The translations under genes and the position numbers were made by a program. This document shows positions 1 to 13,945 of a DNA stretch of 64,000 nucleotides, piece after piece. The notes under the pieces are model-generated. The model saw only the letters and a program-made list of their open reading frames with translations, made no database searches and was not told where the DNA came from. The stretch is from assembly GCA_032158295.1 (NCBI GenBank), contig CM063249.1:6959195-7023194 (forward strand), given 5' to 3'. The first letter of the stretch is position 1. The number at the start of each line of letters is the position of its first letter. The stretch comes from Pycnopodia helianthoides. Its lineage: Eukaryota > Echinodermata > Asteroidea > Forcipulatida > Asteriidae.

Positions 1-259
1 TTCTGCATTCACAGCCATAGCCACTGCCGAAGTCCGTTTCGTTCATCCATAAAAAAAAAAAAACAATAAAGAAGTACTAAGGATCTATGCTACTAATTGT
101 ACACGTAATCCAAAGAGACTGGATAATCGAAAACCTTCTGAAACACAAGAATGACTTGTTTGTTATCTGAAACACAAGAGTAACTTATTTGTTAGTTTTT
201 TAATTTGTGGAGGGAGGAAGGGAATACGTCACCCATCAATAGTCATCTCAGTTTGAGGT

Positions 260-522
260 TTAAAGGCCCTGTACACTTATTGGTAAGATCGAAAAACACA
301 ATGTTCACAGATTCACACATTACTTACATGATTTAAAGTAAGTAATGGTAGAAAGGGTTCCTTAAAATATTTCTGCCTAAAATGCTATCGTTTCTGACCT
401 CGTGACCTCGATGACCAATTGAGCTCAAACTTTCACAGGTTTGTTTGTTCATGCATATGTTTAACCACACAAAATGTGGGCACTGATTTTGAGCTGTTAC
501 CAAAAGTGTACAATACCTTTAA
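260..522. mobile_element. TTAA-type MITE (family 1)
   Basis: A 263-bp element whose ends are imperfect inverted repeats of about 25 bp. The left end reads TTAAAGGCCCTGTACACTTA and the right end, reverse-complemented, reads TTAAAGGTATTGTACACTTT. Both ends start in TTAA, as expected of piggyBac-like target duplications, but no transposase is inside. The right half shares the motif of Ca. 'gagctcaaactttcacagg' type seen in other members of this group at 18.8 and 27.6 kb. Confidence 0.7.
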
Positions 523-3500
523 CTAGATAATTTGAGTGCAACTTTGCACATTCTTTTTTATTTACAGACAAATTGAGAAGAAGTAGATTTCCGATAATTC
601 AATCTACATTCAATCAACAACAAAGGACATGGAAGAAACGAGGGGGGGGGGGAAGGAACATCAAATCAAAATTAAATCTGCCATGGTTTTTTTTTTCATT
701 AAAGATCAAGAAGATTTGATAACGTTCGCTGTGATGGATTCTTGAATTTTGCCGTCAATCATCTACTAACAAAAGCCGCCTGCTTCGCTTGCATCATTAA
801 AATAAGCAGTGCTTATGAGATTACGACTGTGCCAAGGGCCTTTCCCCAAGCCCGGCTTTATGCAAACTTACCACAGACTGGGTAACACAATAAGTGTTGA
901 CAGTTCTTCGGGTAGGTCTTCGTTGTTCGTGTCTTTTTTGACGGTATTATACAGGATTGGTGGAACTGACAAACTAGTCACAAACTGTGTTCATGTATTG
1001 TGTGATCAACCATGTACAAGAAACATCAAACTTGTGATAGTTTTGGGCTGAGTGAGTGAAAAGCATGCACAATTTTCAGCACAAACGCATTGTCCTTTTG
1101 TTTTTTAAAGGCATTTGCCACAGAGGGCAATTTTTACTGGCAACTTGGAGGCAACCAACCGCACTGCGTACACAAGGAACACTTCTAAAGCACAAGAGAC
1201 ACTCTTCTAGCTGTAATTCACCATCCCCAAGAAAATAATGAGAAGACTGAAATGTGAATGGATTTTCTTATTGGAGATTGCCTGGAACTGGTTGCCTGTA
1301 AATTGACTCGTGTGACATAGCCTTAACAACCGAAATCAGCTGTTGCGGGTTTTTTGTGTTTTTTTTTTTCCTTTTTCTTTTTTTACAGGTTTCCAGATAT
1401 GGTGTTCTCGAATGATCAGTAAGCTTTCAAACTAAAATTGAACAAGGATGTTTTTATCCGTTCCAATACCTGTAATTCCTTAAACCCATGTCAAACATTG
1501 TGACGGTTTGGTCACCTTACTTTATTTCGATGCTGGGGAGCACATTTCAAACGGTTATCCCAAATCTTCGTAAATTAAATAAATAAATAATAATTCAATA
1601 AATAAATAAATAAAACAAGACTGCCTATAATTTTAATGTTCAAGATCGAGGCGAATGCGAAGTTTATATTTGCAGAAATGTATGTACAAGATATTGCATA
1701 ACAAGATCATTTTGCTCTTTACTGCCCTGTTCACATTGACCATAAGCTATTATTTCAAATTGCTTTTTGATCACTTGAGCAGCGAATTATTATTATTTTT
1801 TTTTTTACAGTTTTTAGAAATTTTAGGTTTTTTTTCTCGGCAATAAGACAGCACTTCCTGTCTCAGCTGATGCATCCTTACTAGGCCAATCTTAAAAGCT
1901 GCGACACCCAGCGTCTTAAGCTACCGATTTTGTAGCGAACGATTCAGAAGTCAGCTTTTGTGATCGTCTTAATTCTGATTGTTCATTCTAGTTTTCTATA
2001 ACGCATAAAACCAAATCAAAAATACGTTCATGAGCATGTTCATAATATCGAGCTTGTTTCAACTACGGCTTTATTCACAGAAACTCATACTATTGTGTGA
2101 ATTTTCTTTATCATTTTCAATGTTTTTTGTTTTCTTCAAGCTTCATGTAAAAGCTATTGGAGATGTGCAAAATAGTAAAGACGTCACAATGAAGTCATCG
2201 GGTGTTGCGTGACATCCAATTGAACTTCTTCATTTTTTAATCTTAAAACACTGTATCAATTCAAGCAAACGTGCTTTGAACGTGGTTATTTGTGGCTTTG
2301 ATAATTGTAGATTGTGATAGTATTGTATTTGATTGTGACGACATCATGACGTCAGAAAAATACTCTCTTTTTTGCACACCGGCCGACATTCGATCTCTAC
2401 AGTCCGTAATTATGACAACAACAATTTGTGTGTCTCGTGCATTTGGTACAACGAGCGTGGCGAATCAGCGTGGCCGATTAGACAAACTTGGGGGGGGGGA
2501 CGACAAGTACAGGCGCGACGCGCGCAGCAATTAGGACTCGCAGCAGAACCTCTTGCGGTAGGGTGACATGTCGCAGTCGTCGGTGCAAACAACAAATTGC
2601 ACATTCATACCGTCAAGACCGTAAACTCATCGCTTGAAACTATTTTTCAGAAAAAAGGGTCAGAGCATGTAATAGCCTACCGGTATAATACTGTGTAACA
2701 TGCCAACAGTGTCACACATCGAAGCGGTATCTTTCTTGTCTCAACGTGTATGTACGGCGTGACCTTGACGTCAAAGGTGCGGTCCGTTGCCCTACTCGGT
2801 CGAATCGCACTTGACGTGACACTGCATGTAACGTCGCTACGTCGCTACCACGCACTGCAATCCCTCTATAATAGAACTAGACTTGAAATGTTCAGATTAA
2901 TTTTATTTCGATGACAGAATCTAGTCTTTTCGGCTATTTTGGTGGTAATTGCAGCACGAACCGGTCCTGCGACGAGATCAATATAACAGAACCGGTCGTG
3001 GGTGATGGGACGCCCGCTATCGTCTCAAAAGATTCCCATATACACGTTATGATGTAGTCACTGAGCGACGGCAGTGTGCTGCACGTGTGCAGACGTAACC
3101 ATGATGGTGAAGAAGATTTGAAACTTACAATCTCCTACAAGTTAAAATAATGTCATCATTAGTATTGAAATTGAAACATGAATTTGATAAAATATTTATA
3201 AAAAACTCTAGGACCTATTGATTTTGTGTTATATATATATTTAAAAAAAATCGTTTAGTTTATGGTTTACACCATCTTGAAGACGTCTTGTACAGTCATT
3301 TATGCAACAAGAATTTGTTGTGGGGGCATGTGTATTTGGTCACGCTATTTTAGGTGCGTATCTAATTTCTTCAATTTCTTCCTACATGTTTTTATCAACG
3401 CCTCTCAGCGATCTGAGACACTGACCTAACAGAGTACGGCCATTACCCTCAATGACATCTCCCACTCCTCCCCCGAAAGTTAAATAAATAAAACCGAATA

Positions 3501-4221
3501 GAAAACAGCTATTATAAAAAAATAACAGTAACGGTAATAAATAAACGAAACCTGAATAAAATAAGAAAAAACAAAAAAACAAGTAAGAGCATGTAAATAG
3601 GCAAGTACATTAAATGTAAGTAAAAAGGGTCAGTGACTATAAGAACCGTAACTACGACATCAATTAGTCAGTTTGGAAACTAGTAAAACAAATGTTCCAA
3701 AATAGTTTTATAGACGATTCCTAAAGAGCAATAATCTTGTTTTGAATACCAGGGACCCTTCAAAAGCGACCAGCACGTTGACCCGTATGTCTGAAGGTAC
3801 CAGAGTACAGAAGATGGTGTAGAAACTGTCAGTTGTAGAATGATGTGGGAGGAAAACCTTATCAGGAGATTAAAAAAATATATGTATATAAGTAGTGCAA
3901 CCAATCAGCATGCAAAGATCCGTTCCTTTCAATCAAAAACAAGATCAAGTTATTATTATTATTTCTGGTAAACGATGCATTTGTAGCCCAGGCTAAAGTG
4001 CAACAAAAAAGTTTACAATTTAAAAACATTACAATGTACATCAAAATGCTACTTCAAAAATAGTTAGAATTCATTATCAAGAATAACAACAAATGAAAAG
4101 AAATTAAAAATCCTACTATGCTACCAGTTTTGGCAATTGAGAAATTATAAACAATATCTAAAATCTACCATCAGCCAAGGATAAACAATTATTCATTATA
4201 TCTTGAGCGATGATAAACGCC
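523..4221. other. gene-free stretch
   Basis: I see no convincing exon here. The open frames are short, lack any recognisable domain and several run through homopolymers. The content is AT-rich with A/T runs, an AAAT/AATA simple repeat near 1576-1613 and a G-run near 643. Confidence 0.5.
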
Positions 4222-4690
4222 ATGTCATGGCACATTGATTTTTATTCATTTGTCTGTTTTCTTCAAAGTGCAATGATCTTCCCAGTAGAGTCCCTGATAA
4301 CCTAGACTGGCCTATTCAATCTTAGAGGGGGATTGTTTTTTGTTTGTTTGTTTGTTTGGGGTTTGTTTTTTGAGAGGCTGCCAAATATTTCCACTCAATA
4401 CTTCGTGCACAAAATTCTGCATCCATTACAGACCTACCCAGATCTAACCCTCTGTTAAAGTGGAGTCATCACTTCTTTGTAGCAGGCTTCTACTATGTTT
4501 AGAAGAGCGACATTGTGGGCTTTCAGCATGTGTTTTCTATTGTCCCTTTCCTTGTTCTTTCCTGTTAAAAACACCCCACAAGTATAGTTCCTACCTAAAA
4601 ATCACTCCACAATGTATATCTTGTATAAACAGATGTCTTATTGAGAGCCTGTGCTAGGTTCTGAAGTTTCCAACACCCCTCCATCTGCCA
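4222..4690. repeat. dispersed repeat, copy 1
   Basis: This segment recurs at 25101-25372. Shared blocks include the start (catggcaca), the middle (acctacccag/tgtctaaccctctg, then aaagtggag) and the end (gcctgtgcta.gttctga). Copy 1 is longer and carries a TTTG simple repeat at about 4336-4370. It is a non-coding interspersed repeat of unknown class. Confidence 0.6.
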
Positions 4691-5612
4691 ATCAAACTGT
4701 TTTCAAGCCAGTATTTACTGGAACCTTCCTGCATTTGTTTAACTCCTGAAGGTTACTCCTGCACTTAAGGGTTTTAACGAGAAATTAATCCAGACTCGTT
4801 GGTTTGCCAAGGTTAGAAGATAAAGACGAACTTATTAATCATCCTCAGTTCATTTGTGTATGATCATACCCTTAGAAACTACCTCCATGGTCTGATGTAT
4901 TAACAAAGATGACCTTTAAAGTACAAAGACCGCTCTCGATGCTCCCATAAACAACCTTTTGCTCCACTCAAGAAAAATGACAAAAATGAAACAACGGTAT
5001 AAACCACACTGCTCTCAGTATTCAGAAGTTGGACAATGCATTACAAAAGTCAGCAGGGAAAAGATTTAGTATAGAAGAACGAGGCACAATTTGCAAACCC
5101 TAAATTGGAGGGAAGTGGTACAAAGATTGTAAAGAAGATGTCATTGTCGGTATTTTAGTCTTTTGGAGGAAGTGCTTAAGCGAGGTGAATTTCCCTGCTT
5201 CAAAATGGTACAGCATGTATTGATTATTTGCATCCTATAATTCGCTTTGGAACTCGTCTTCGCTCCAGGGACGAATACAGTTTTCCGAGGGTTTAAAAAG
5301 GTCTCGGGGAAAGGCATGGAGGAAAGAATGTCAAAGGTAAGGTGTGAGATACGGTTTTAGGTGCGGAGTTATATCTAGTTTGCACTTGTTATAAAAGGTG
5401 AGTGTACAAATTACAGGTACAGTTTAGAAGATACAAAGTACAAGGTCAATGTTCATGTAAATATCTGCAAGGATAAAGAGTCAATCGCACAAGTTGTAAA
5501 TAAAAACAGCAAGGCAAAAACCTACAATCAGCCACTAAAATAAAAAAAACTCAGGCCAGTCTCTTTGCTAAAAAATACTTTCTTGTTTCATTGTTCATCC
5601 CTTCATTTCTGT
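4691..5612. other. gene-free stretch
   Basis: No exon-like open frame, domain or repeat structure that I can support. Confidence 0.45.
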
Positions 5613-5984
<372 letters not shown>

Positions 5985-5986
<2 letters not shown>

Positions 5987-6721
5987 GGTCAGGCCATTAA
6001 CTATTTAACAATAATCGCAATGTTTACAAGCTCATTGAGGGAATGATAATGCTCCCTCTTGGCTCTCGAATACTCGTACTGAAAAGTTTCTGTACAGAGT
6101 GAAAACGTGACTGCATTTATCAATAATGACCCACGTGCACGATGAACACTGAACACGCGTGATAACATTCGATATTGACATTAATAATGTGTTTTGATTC
6201 ATGACAAAGAGAGTGTGGTGATCCCTAAGGAAAACCATATCATCGTAAATAATCCCGATACGCTCACGTATAAATATACTGGTTTATTTAGAACGCTAAC
6301 ATAAGTGTTTTATAAGTGGTGCGTTTATACTTGACGGTGGTTGACCGTATGGGATGTGGCTTCTGATGCTGTTAAAGGGACTGTGTTTGTTCCACAAAAA
6401 AGGGCAGTTGAAGTAAACAATCTCCCCCCCCCCATGTTTAGATCAGGGAGTTCCATCAATAGCTTCAGATGTTTTTGACGGTACAGTGTTTTATGATGAG
6501 AATAGACTCGACATTGACGACGATTTTGTCAAAATCTGTCAAAGATCTTTCAAAATCTATGTGATGTGCAACCGGTTACTAGCGGCAGACCTTGCTGCAA
6601 TATTTGTAGTTGATTTTCCAATCAAGCAGATCCTAGTTATGAAGGAAAGATTCCCGTGTCAAGTTGGGATGATACAGACTTGTAGACCAGTCGTTATACA
6701 TTTTTTTTCTCGCGGTGATAA
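5985..6721. other. gene-free stretch
   Basis: No supported gene. A 103-codon frame at 6486-6797 has no recognisable domain and runs into the fold-back that follows. Confidence 0.45.
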
Positions 6722-6855
6722 TAGCGTAAAGGCTCTCATGCGTGATTGCTTTTCTCGCGATACTGCTGCTCCCGCGAGACTCCTGTTGGGGCAGTAGTCG
6801 AGAGCTAGTAGTCTCGCGAGAGCAACATAGTCGCATGAGAGCCGGAAACGCTTAA
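6722..6855. repeat. fold-back with TCTCGCGAGA-like motifs
   Basis: The outer arms are agcg....ggctctcatgcg on the left and its reverse complement on the right (cgcatgagagcc....cgct). Inner arms add CTCGCGA-type palindromes, including the sequence tctcgcgagag near 6811-6821. It may be a small fold-back MITE. The CpG-rich centre stands out from the AT-rich surroundings. Confidence 0.55.
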
Positions 6856-7661
6856 CATTAAAACTACCTATCAACAAGTCTACGAAGTTACAGGCGCCTT
6901 ACGGATGTATAGAGGAGTGAGGTCTACTTTTTTGTTTGTCTATCCTTCTATACTATTTTGCATGGGGTGGTTCCACCTGGGTCACTACTTTTATCTAGGA
7001 GTGGGTTCCCCTGTTTAGCTCCCTGACCCTCATACCACTTTTATTAGTTGTTGTAGCAAGATGCACCAGTCTATTTTCTTTGTCATGCACTGTCCACAAC
7101 ATGTGCTAGCAGGTCAGTTAGCAGCTGAACAGCTTTGAGTTAAGGCGTATGTCTTGTAACACCTAAAAGTAAGGACATCAAGTTCCTGTTTTTTCTTTGT
7201 TGCTCAATAATTCTGGTTTACTCATCTGTAATCTGTCCTGATTGCGCTTAAAGATTCCTTCGCTTTTAGGCCTAGTGCTGTGCTGTGTTGGATTTCTTCC
7301 CTTTTTTTTCTTTTCGATTTTGATTTTTTTTTTTTTTTACTTTGATTTTTTGTATTAATCTTGATTGTTATCATTGGTCAACATTTGTTATGGCTTAAGG
7401 TTTTTTTCTATAGCAGTACTGGAAGATTGATTAAAGTTCAGTTTGTTGTTGCAGTACAAATTTAGTGTCTTTGCCCAAGTTGTTCAAGGAAAGTCTGCGG
7501 CTCGTCACTTAGATCTTTGGTCTTCGTTGCATCCCCAGTTGTATGATTCGAATTTTTCAAGTGATCCATTTTTCAGGGTTACAGGTGCACCACAGTAAAC
7601 AGGGAAAAAACAGAGCGACGACCTCATGAATATTTTGTAGGCCCCTCCGAATATTCCACAC
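6856..7661. other. gene-free stretch
   Basis: AT-rich, with T-runs near 7300-7340. Part of it may be the decayed 5' portion of the LINE that follows, but I cannot read a continuous protein. Confidence 0.4.
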
Positions 7662-8307
7662 ATGACAGAATTGGACAAAAAGATTTCTCCTGCCCCTAAC
7701 CATTTTATGCAGTACTTTGATCAGCCCAATACAAATTCTTTCTTTCTAGATCCAACCTCTTTTTTTGAGGAGATTTGTCAAATTGTCAGGTCTTTTAAAA
7801 ATGCAGCAGCAGGTTTTGATCATATTAGTCCGAGGGTAGTCAAATCTGTTATTAGGAGTATTAGTGTACCGCTCTATTATTTTATTAACTTGTCTCTAAC
7901 CACCGGTATTTTTCCAGACAAGTTCAAAGTGGCTTACGGAGCCCCTCAAAAAAAAATGAAAAGGTAAAAAAAAAAAAAAAATTATTTCGCTCCCTCGAAA
8001 TATTATTTCGTTACCTCGAAATATTATTTCGTTCCCTCGAATTATTATTTTGAGGGAACGAAATAGATTATTTCGATCTAACGAACGAAATACTATTTCG
8101 AGGGAACGAAATGATTTCGAGGGAACAAAATGATTTCGAGGGAACGAAATAATTTCTTAAACTTTTTAAAGTTTAGGTCCTCTGCCTTTAAACATAGCAT
8201 TCGACACTCTGGGCCTCTCCACTGGAATGAATTAACTGTATGTTTAAGGAATAGTCAGAATCTATTTAGTTTCCAACGTAATCTTAAGTCATACCTTCTT
8301 CAAAATT
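7662..8307 (+). pseudogene. LINE reverse-transcriptase remnant
   Basis: Two pieces of a non-LTR retrotransposon in the same orientation. The first (7662-7925) encodes the linker that precedes the RT palm: the motif FKNAAAGFDHISP is followed by a segment ending LTTGIFPDKFKVA. The second (about 8190-8307) encodes the typical C-terminus, with SIRHSGPLHWNEL, then FSFQRNLKSYLLQN and a stop. The whole catalytic centre of the RT is missing between them, replaced by the fold-back cluster at 7981-8157. It is not functional. Confidence 0.75.
7981..8157. repeat. fold-back cluster of a 20-bp motif
   Basis: Three copies of atttcgTTCCCTCGAAAT in one direction are followed by four copies of its reverse complement, ATTTCGAGGGAACGAAAT, so the segment can fold on itself. 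It lies exactly where the RT core of the surrounding LINE remnant is missing. Confidence 0.8.
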
Positions 8308-11137
8308 GACTTTCTTTTTTTCCCCTGTAATCTTGTTTTCATTTTTATTCTTACTTGAGTGAAGGACCTAACCAATGGAATGTTGTGTGTCTTTGTTGTC
8401 CATGTCTTTGTTAGTCATGCTTTGTGCTTTGTCTGTTCTGTCTGTATTAACTCTAATGTGATTGTTTTTTGTATGGGCACTCCATAACACAAGCTGTGCT
8501 TCTTTGGCTGTGCCCACAATTCCTAAAATTCTTGTATCACTTTGCTTACGTTGTAGTTATATTGATTGAGTAATTTGGAAATAAGTGTTGTAATGAATGA
8601 AATGAATGAATGAAAAGTACAGTGTAAAATGTTTGGCCAAATTGTGACCTCGGGGTTGTTGACTTCCAGCTTGATGTATTTTGGATGACCTAGGACCTGA
8701 CAAGTTTTCCCATTTGCCCGAGAAGTGTAGGGACATTTTTTCAAGATTGATGCTCGGACGTTTAGAAATTTACACAGGTGTAGGGGTGTTTTTATTTGGA
8801 GGGAGAATAACTCGACAGGACTTGGGACACCCCATGTCAAATTGGGCGTCAATCGGTAATTTTTCCCGGTATTGTGAAAAAGCTTTGAGACTTTTAAAGT
8901 ATTTTTGAAGTGTTTTTCACTATTTAGCACTTTGCACTGTATGCTATGGAAGTTTTCACCTTGACAGATGTATGAAAAAGTTGATCTGTAGCATCTTCGG
9001 TTATCTGGTGTCCAAGGTTATGTAGGTGGAACGAAGAGCTCATTAGTAACCGCCGATATATGATCATTCAACTGCCATATCGGTTTTCTTTACACTGAGT
9101 CCATAAAGACACCGACCAAGAACCTACACGTTCATTTACTTGTCACATGACCCCCGTCCACATACGAGCAGAGTGTTTTAAGTTGTGGCGGAGTGCGTAC
9201 GAGTGGTCTTGGAATGTTTGTGTACCACTCACTTGACTGTTAAAAGCGAAGTCATTTGTATTAGCTGTACCCGGGGCAGGGAGTGCGTAGCCTATTGACG
9301 GCTTGAACTCGCTAGTCAAGGTGTCAACAACTTGTACTTTTTGGGGGGTGCCGATATGCTGGGACACCATAGAAACAAGATACCATGTAAACAAATATAA
9401 AAACCATATGTAACACAAGAACACACTTAGTGCTCATGTTTAACGTGTTTTAATCCACCCGCTACTTGTAAAGTTCAGTTTCACGAGCTTATGCACAGGA
9501 GCGCGAAGGACATGCCACGGTTGTCGAATCACGGAGCCAAATTTCGCAACTTTTGTATAGTGGCAGTAATACGAGAGACACCAACACGAAAAAATGAGGA
9601 ATACCATCGTGTGCAGACTCCCTGCTTCAGATTGGTTTGAGTTAAACGATTTGAGATCTGTTTGTCGTCGGCATAAAGATTTTTATAGTTTTATTGTTGT
9701 TCGTGCTTTTTTTTCAATTTACAAAGTAGTGGCTATAGCTCAATATTCTGCTTAATAAAAATTTGGACCTAGTAGTTGATGCTTTTGAAATGTATAAACT
9801 AAACAAAAGAACGAGGTTATCCACAATTGAAATTAACGCAAGTAAACAAAAAATGATAATGGCCGAAATGAATCATTCTGGGTTTCTTTTTAAAACGTTT
9901 TCGAGAGTGAAAAAAATTCTTTGGAAAATAATAGTTGGGTACCAGTTTAGACTTGTAAATAAATTGCCTGGTAATCTGCTTCTGCAAGATTCTTTTCTAT
10001 CCTAATGCAATGGGAGCAACTTGGAACGCTACATATAGGGACCAGGTAAATTTCCACTGTTTGCGTAATTCTGAACATAGGCACTTTTCCCCCAAGAGCA
10101 ATGGATACCAGTTAAAGTCTGCTTCCACCAAGAGTCCCGAAAAATCTCACTGTTTGCACTTACTATATTTCAAATATGTATATATACATATTTAGTTTCT
10201 CTTGGATGTTAAAACCAGTTGGTGAAAACAGGATATCACGTTGGAAGTGCAAAATCCACACTTTACATGTGTCCGATTCATTAAAAAAAAATCATAATAA
10301 TACTATTCGTATTTTTTCCCCTAACAATGGAAATCGACTTCAAAGTTCACGGAACGAATTGAACCCTAACCACTAATAATAGGAGAAAGGCCAATGTTTA
10401 TTTTGTGGACACCTAATGTACACGTATTGACACATTAAGTGACTGATTGCCAGTCGTTCACGCCTGTACAACCCACTTGGCTTGTCAACACCTCTCTCGG
10501 AACTGGCTCTGAAATTGAGACTCTTCCGTTTCGACCATCTCTGATGATTGAATTGGAAGCGTTTTTTTTAGTTTGACGGAATAGAATAAGCAATTAATTA
10601 GCTCGAGCAATTAATGCACGACTGTTTCACGACAATGGAGACAGCAGGAGACAGAGGGGAAAATGTTAGTTAGAATGGAGAAGACCTTTTGTACTGTACA
10701 ATGATTTACGATGATAGCTGGAGGGTGTCAATTATGTAGAAGGCCAAGTTTATTGGCACAGAAAGGCAATCACCACCAAACAATGGGACCCACGAGGCGT
10801 GTGTTTTGAAAAGCAGAACTCGTTAACATGCAAATTGTGTGGAGAATGTATTATTTTGTTCAGAGCGTGTTTCCAAGTGAGACCAAGGTAATCAGCATTT
10901 TCTGCTGAGTTTGTGACAGTAAAGGGAGAGGGGCTACCTTGCGAATATTTTTTGCTTTTAAGTATCACAGAAATAAATAAAACATTTACGATAATTCCTT
11001 TGAAATTATTGTAAACGTGGCATTAAAACCCCTATTTTTTTAGCGCACAAACTAGCTTGCAATTCCATCTCGGTTTCTTCCTTTTAATTGTTAAGACAGG
11101 GCTAGGCTTACTGATAAATACCGGGAGAAAACAATAC
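8308..11137. other. gene-free stretch
   Basis: Short open frames only (the longest about 135 codons on the minus strand at 8523-8930), none with a recognisable domain or plausible splice context. A short ATGA repeat is at 8593-8612. Confidence 0.45.
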
Positions 11138-11385
11138 CTGGGCCCAATTTCATAGAGCTGCTAAGCACAACAATTCGCTTAGCATGAAATTTCTTCATTG
11201 ATAAAAACAGGATTACCAACCAAATTTCCACGTGATTCTCAGGATAAGCAAACAACAGCTGAATACCAGTAACAAGCAATATGCAACACATGGAAATTTG
11301 GTTGGTAACCCTGTTTTTATCAAGGAAGAAATTTCATGCTAAGCAAATTTGGTTGTGCTTAGCAGCTCTATGAAATTGGGCCCAG
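11138..11385. mobile_element. 248-bp fold-back MITE
   Basis: Long inverted repeats of about 97 bp, roughly 90% alike, start CTGGGCCCAATTTCATAGAG on both ends and enclose a loop of about 55 bp. It has no coding capacity. I have the impression this end sequence is common in marine deuterostome genomes, but could not check. Confidence 0.85.
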
Positions 11386-12411
11386 TTTCCACCTGTAAGC
11401 TCAGTGATTCTATAAAAAAAATAGTGTTCTCTAGAGACAAATGAAGCCAAAGTCAAAGCAATGACATTTGAAGCCCCTATTTTATGATCGTTGCAATTCT
11501 CTCGAATACAAGTTAACAGGCAAATTTAACTGCTGTTTTCTTCTCCAAAAAACGTATACACTTCTTTGCTCGTAGTAGTTAACTGAAACCTGCATGATGT
11601 TATAAAACAAAAATCCCCTTTCCGAAGCTCTACAGTGAATATTATTTTACTACCGAGTAATTTCCAAGGTGCAGCATTCCATGGGATAATAAATAAACTG
11701 AGTGGGCTTCTGTCTAGGTGAAGTGACTCGGAAAATTGGTAAAGTGGCGTCTAAATAAGCCATATTTTGGCGCGTGCTGTTTATTTATTAAACTGGCTTA
11801 AATGCAAAATAAGCTATACGTTTGAGTCACGCGTTGTTGTTATAAGACTTGATCGTGAGAATATCCATTGTAGGTTCAAAAGAGCTACTGCTGTAAAAAA
11901 AAAAAAATAATAAATAATAAAAAAAAAAAAATGCTGCCTTATTTATGAGGGCGATGCTTTGAGTATTATGACACGGGCTACAATTAGTTTAGACTTGGTG
12001 GTTAATTCTCTACCCTATACAGATACATTACAATTTGAAAAGCAGGTGTCAGTTTCATAATTGCCCTCTGCGGCTTTCCTGTTGCACGCATCGTGCAGTA
12101 AGCAAATTGTGTTGACAAACAGCTCACCGTTTCATTCTTGACACTGAATAAACAACTGAAAAAACTCATTAGTTCGTATTATTCGATACGAATTTTGGAC
12201 ATTATGAAATTGAGGTTGCGTCTTCAATCACACATGGTTAGTCTGGTTACCTCATTTAGCATTGTACATACAGAGTATGCAAGACACAAGACTGCAAACT
12301 TTTTGTTATACAGATTTTGCCGACCAGTTTCAACAAAAACTAATTCAATTTAACACCCGGCTCATTTCCATTTTGTTTGAAAATGAATGCTGCGTTGGAT
12401 TAGCATTCATT

Positions 12412-12445
<34 letters not shown>

Positions 12446-13715
12446 AATTCAGTTTTAACAGTTTAGCATTTAGTCAAATAAGATTAGTCTCATTAGGTCG
12501 CAAAGATCATTCAATTGTACAAAATTCCAAAAAGCAAGAGGCTGGTCAACTTTTCAATTTTATCGACAGTATAGGTAGTAGAAGTTCAACTGAAAATTGT
12601 GAAAATGTGGTCTTGATTGTAATTAAATATATAATGACCAAAACGAACCTGAATGAGACAAACGAAATCATGTGTGCACAAAAAACGAAATTGATTGCAT
12701 TAGCTATAAATACACCCTAGTTTGAATGATAAAAGGGAAACCGTGCGTGAACTTGAATGCATATTAATAAAAACTTAATTCGTTTTTGCTGAAATAAACC
12801 GGGTAAAAACCTACAATAACAATTTCAGCTTTTCCCGACCAATTTCGACAAAATAAAACAGCCCATTTCACTTTCATGCGATCGTGTTAAGGCGATTGTG
12901 CCTCTTCAGTTGAAACTGTTATTCAATATTTCCCTTGAAGGCATGCAAAATAATGTAGCATTAGTATAAAACTAAATTTATAAAACGTTCTCTTTCGCCA
13001 TGTGTAGTCGGCAGTCAGTTAACATGTTCTGGCCGCACTAGAGATTTGTGCCCCAAACTGCTGCGAATGCTGTTCGAGTGGATTGTTAAATGGAATGGTT
13101 ATCTTATCTAATCGAATCACCCCATAAGAACATCTACTAACAGTTTAAGCGAAATTTAACTATTGTTTTGAGGAGCTTTCAATAAAGTTACTTTTAAATG
13201 CTGCCAAAAACTACCGGGAAAACCTGTAATAATGATTATATACCAACATTTGTAGAAAGTACACTAATAATGCAGACATGCTTTTAGGGCACTGGACAAA
13301 CGTACAAAATGCATTGGTTAAAACCCTCCGATAGCCTACAGGTCTGCAACCAATAGACCGAAAATACTTTTTTTTTACTTAATTACTAGTTCATTTTTTC
13401 TGCAAAACACAGGTGAAACCCTTTAAGTTCTATCCTCAGAAAGGCCCGATCGACTTGGCTTATGACCGTTTAGGCAGTAAGACCCATGGACTCCGAATCC
13501 CCAGTTATAAAACATTTTCTATAGGGAAGTGTACAAAAACAATTGCGTTTTCGTGGTGTAAATACAATTTTAAAAAAACATTGTTTGTTAACTGTTTTAA
13601 TTTTTTTTTGCCGAACTATCTCTTCAACGTCTGGTAAAGGTATTGTTTTTAAAAATGTACTCCATTAACATTGCGCAAAGGAGGTATAAACATTTTCCAA
13701 GCGTACTGTACTAAG
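11386..13715. other. gene-free stretch
   Basis: No gene recognised. It holds A-runs at 11895-11932 and 12415-12443. The longest open frame, 12262-12720, crosses the second A-run and is not credible. Confidence 0.45.
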
Positions 13716-13719
13716 GGTC

Positions 13720-13945
13720 AGTGCATTAGGTGGCGAATTAGAATTGGCTTATTAGTCGGGGCGACATTTAGTACATTGGTAATTTGGTGGCGACATTAGG
13801 TACAGTTTGGCTTTTGGCGGGCGACATTTAGGTACAAGTTTGGGGCTATTTAGGTGGGAATTTAGGTACAGTTTGGGCTACATTTAGTCGGGACTTTGTA
13901 CAAGTTTGGGGCTACATTTAGGGCTCGGGGTGCATTTAGGTGCCG
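13720..13945. repeat. degenerate ggcgacatttaggta array
   Basis: Imperfect short tandem units built on GGCGACATTTAGGTACAGTT and gggctacatttag, about 20-40 bp each, giving a G-rich top strand. No gene. Confidence 0.65.

Noticed and set aside
6486..6797. A 103-codon plus-strand frame
   Set aside because: Its end lies in the fold-back at 6722-6855 and the sequence matches nothing I know.
12262..12720. A 152-codon plus-strand frame
   Set aside because: It depends on a run of about 30 A bases giving poly-Lys; no domain and no splice support.
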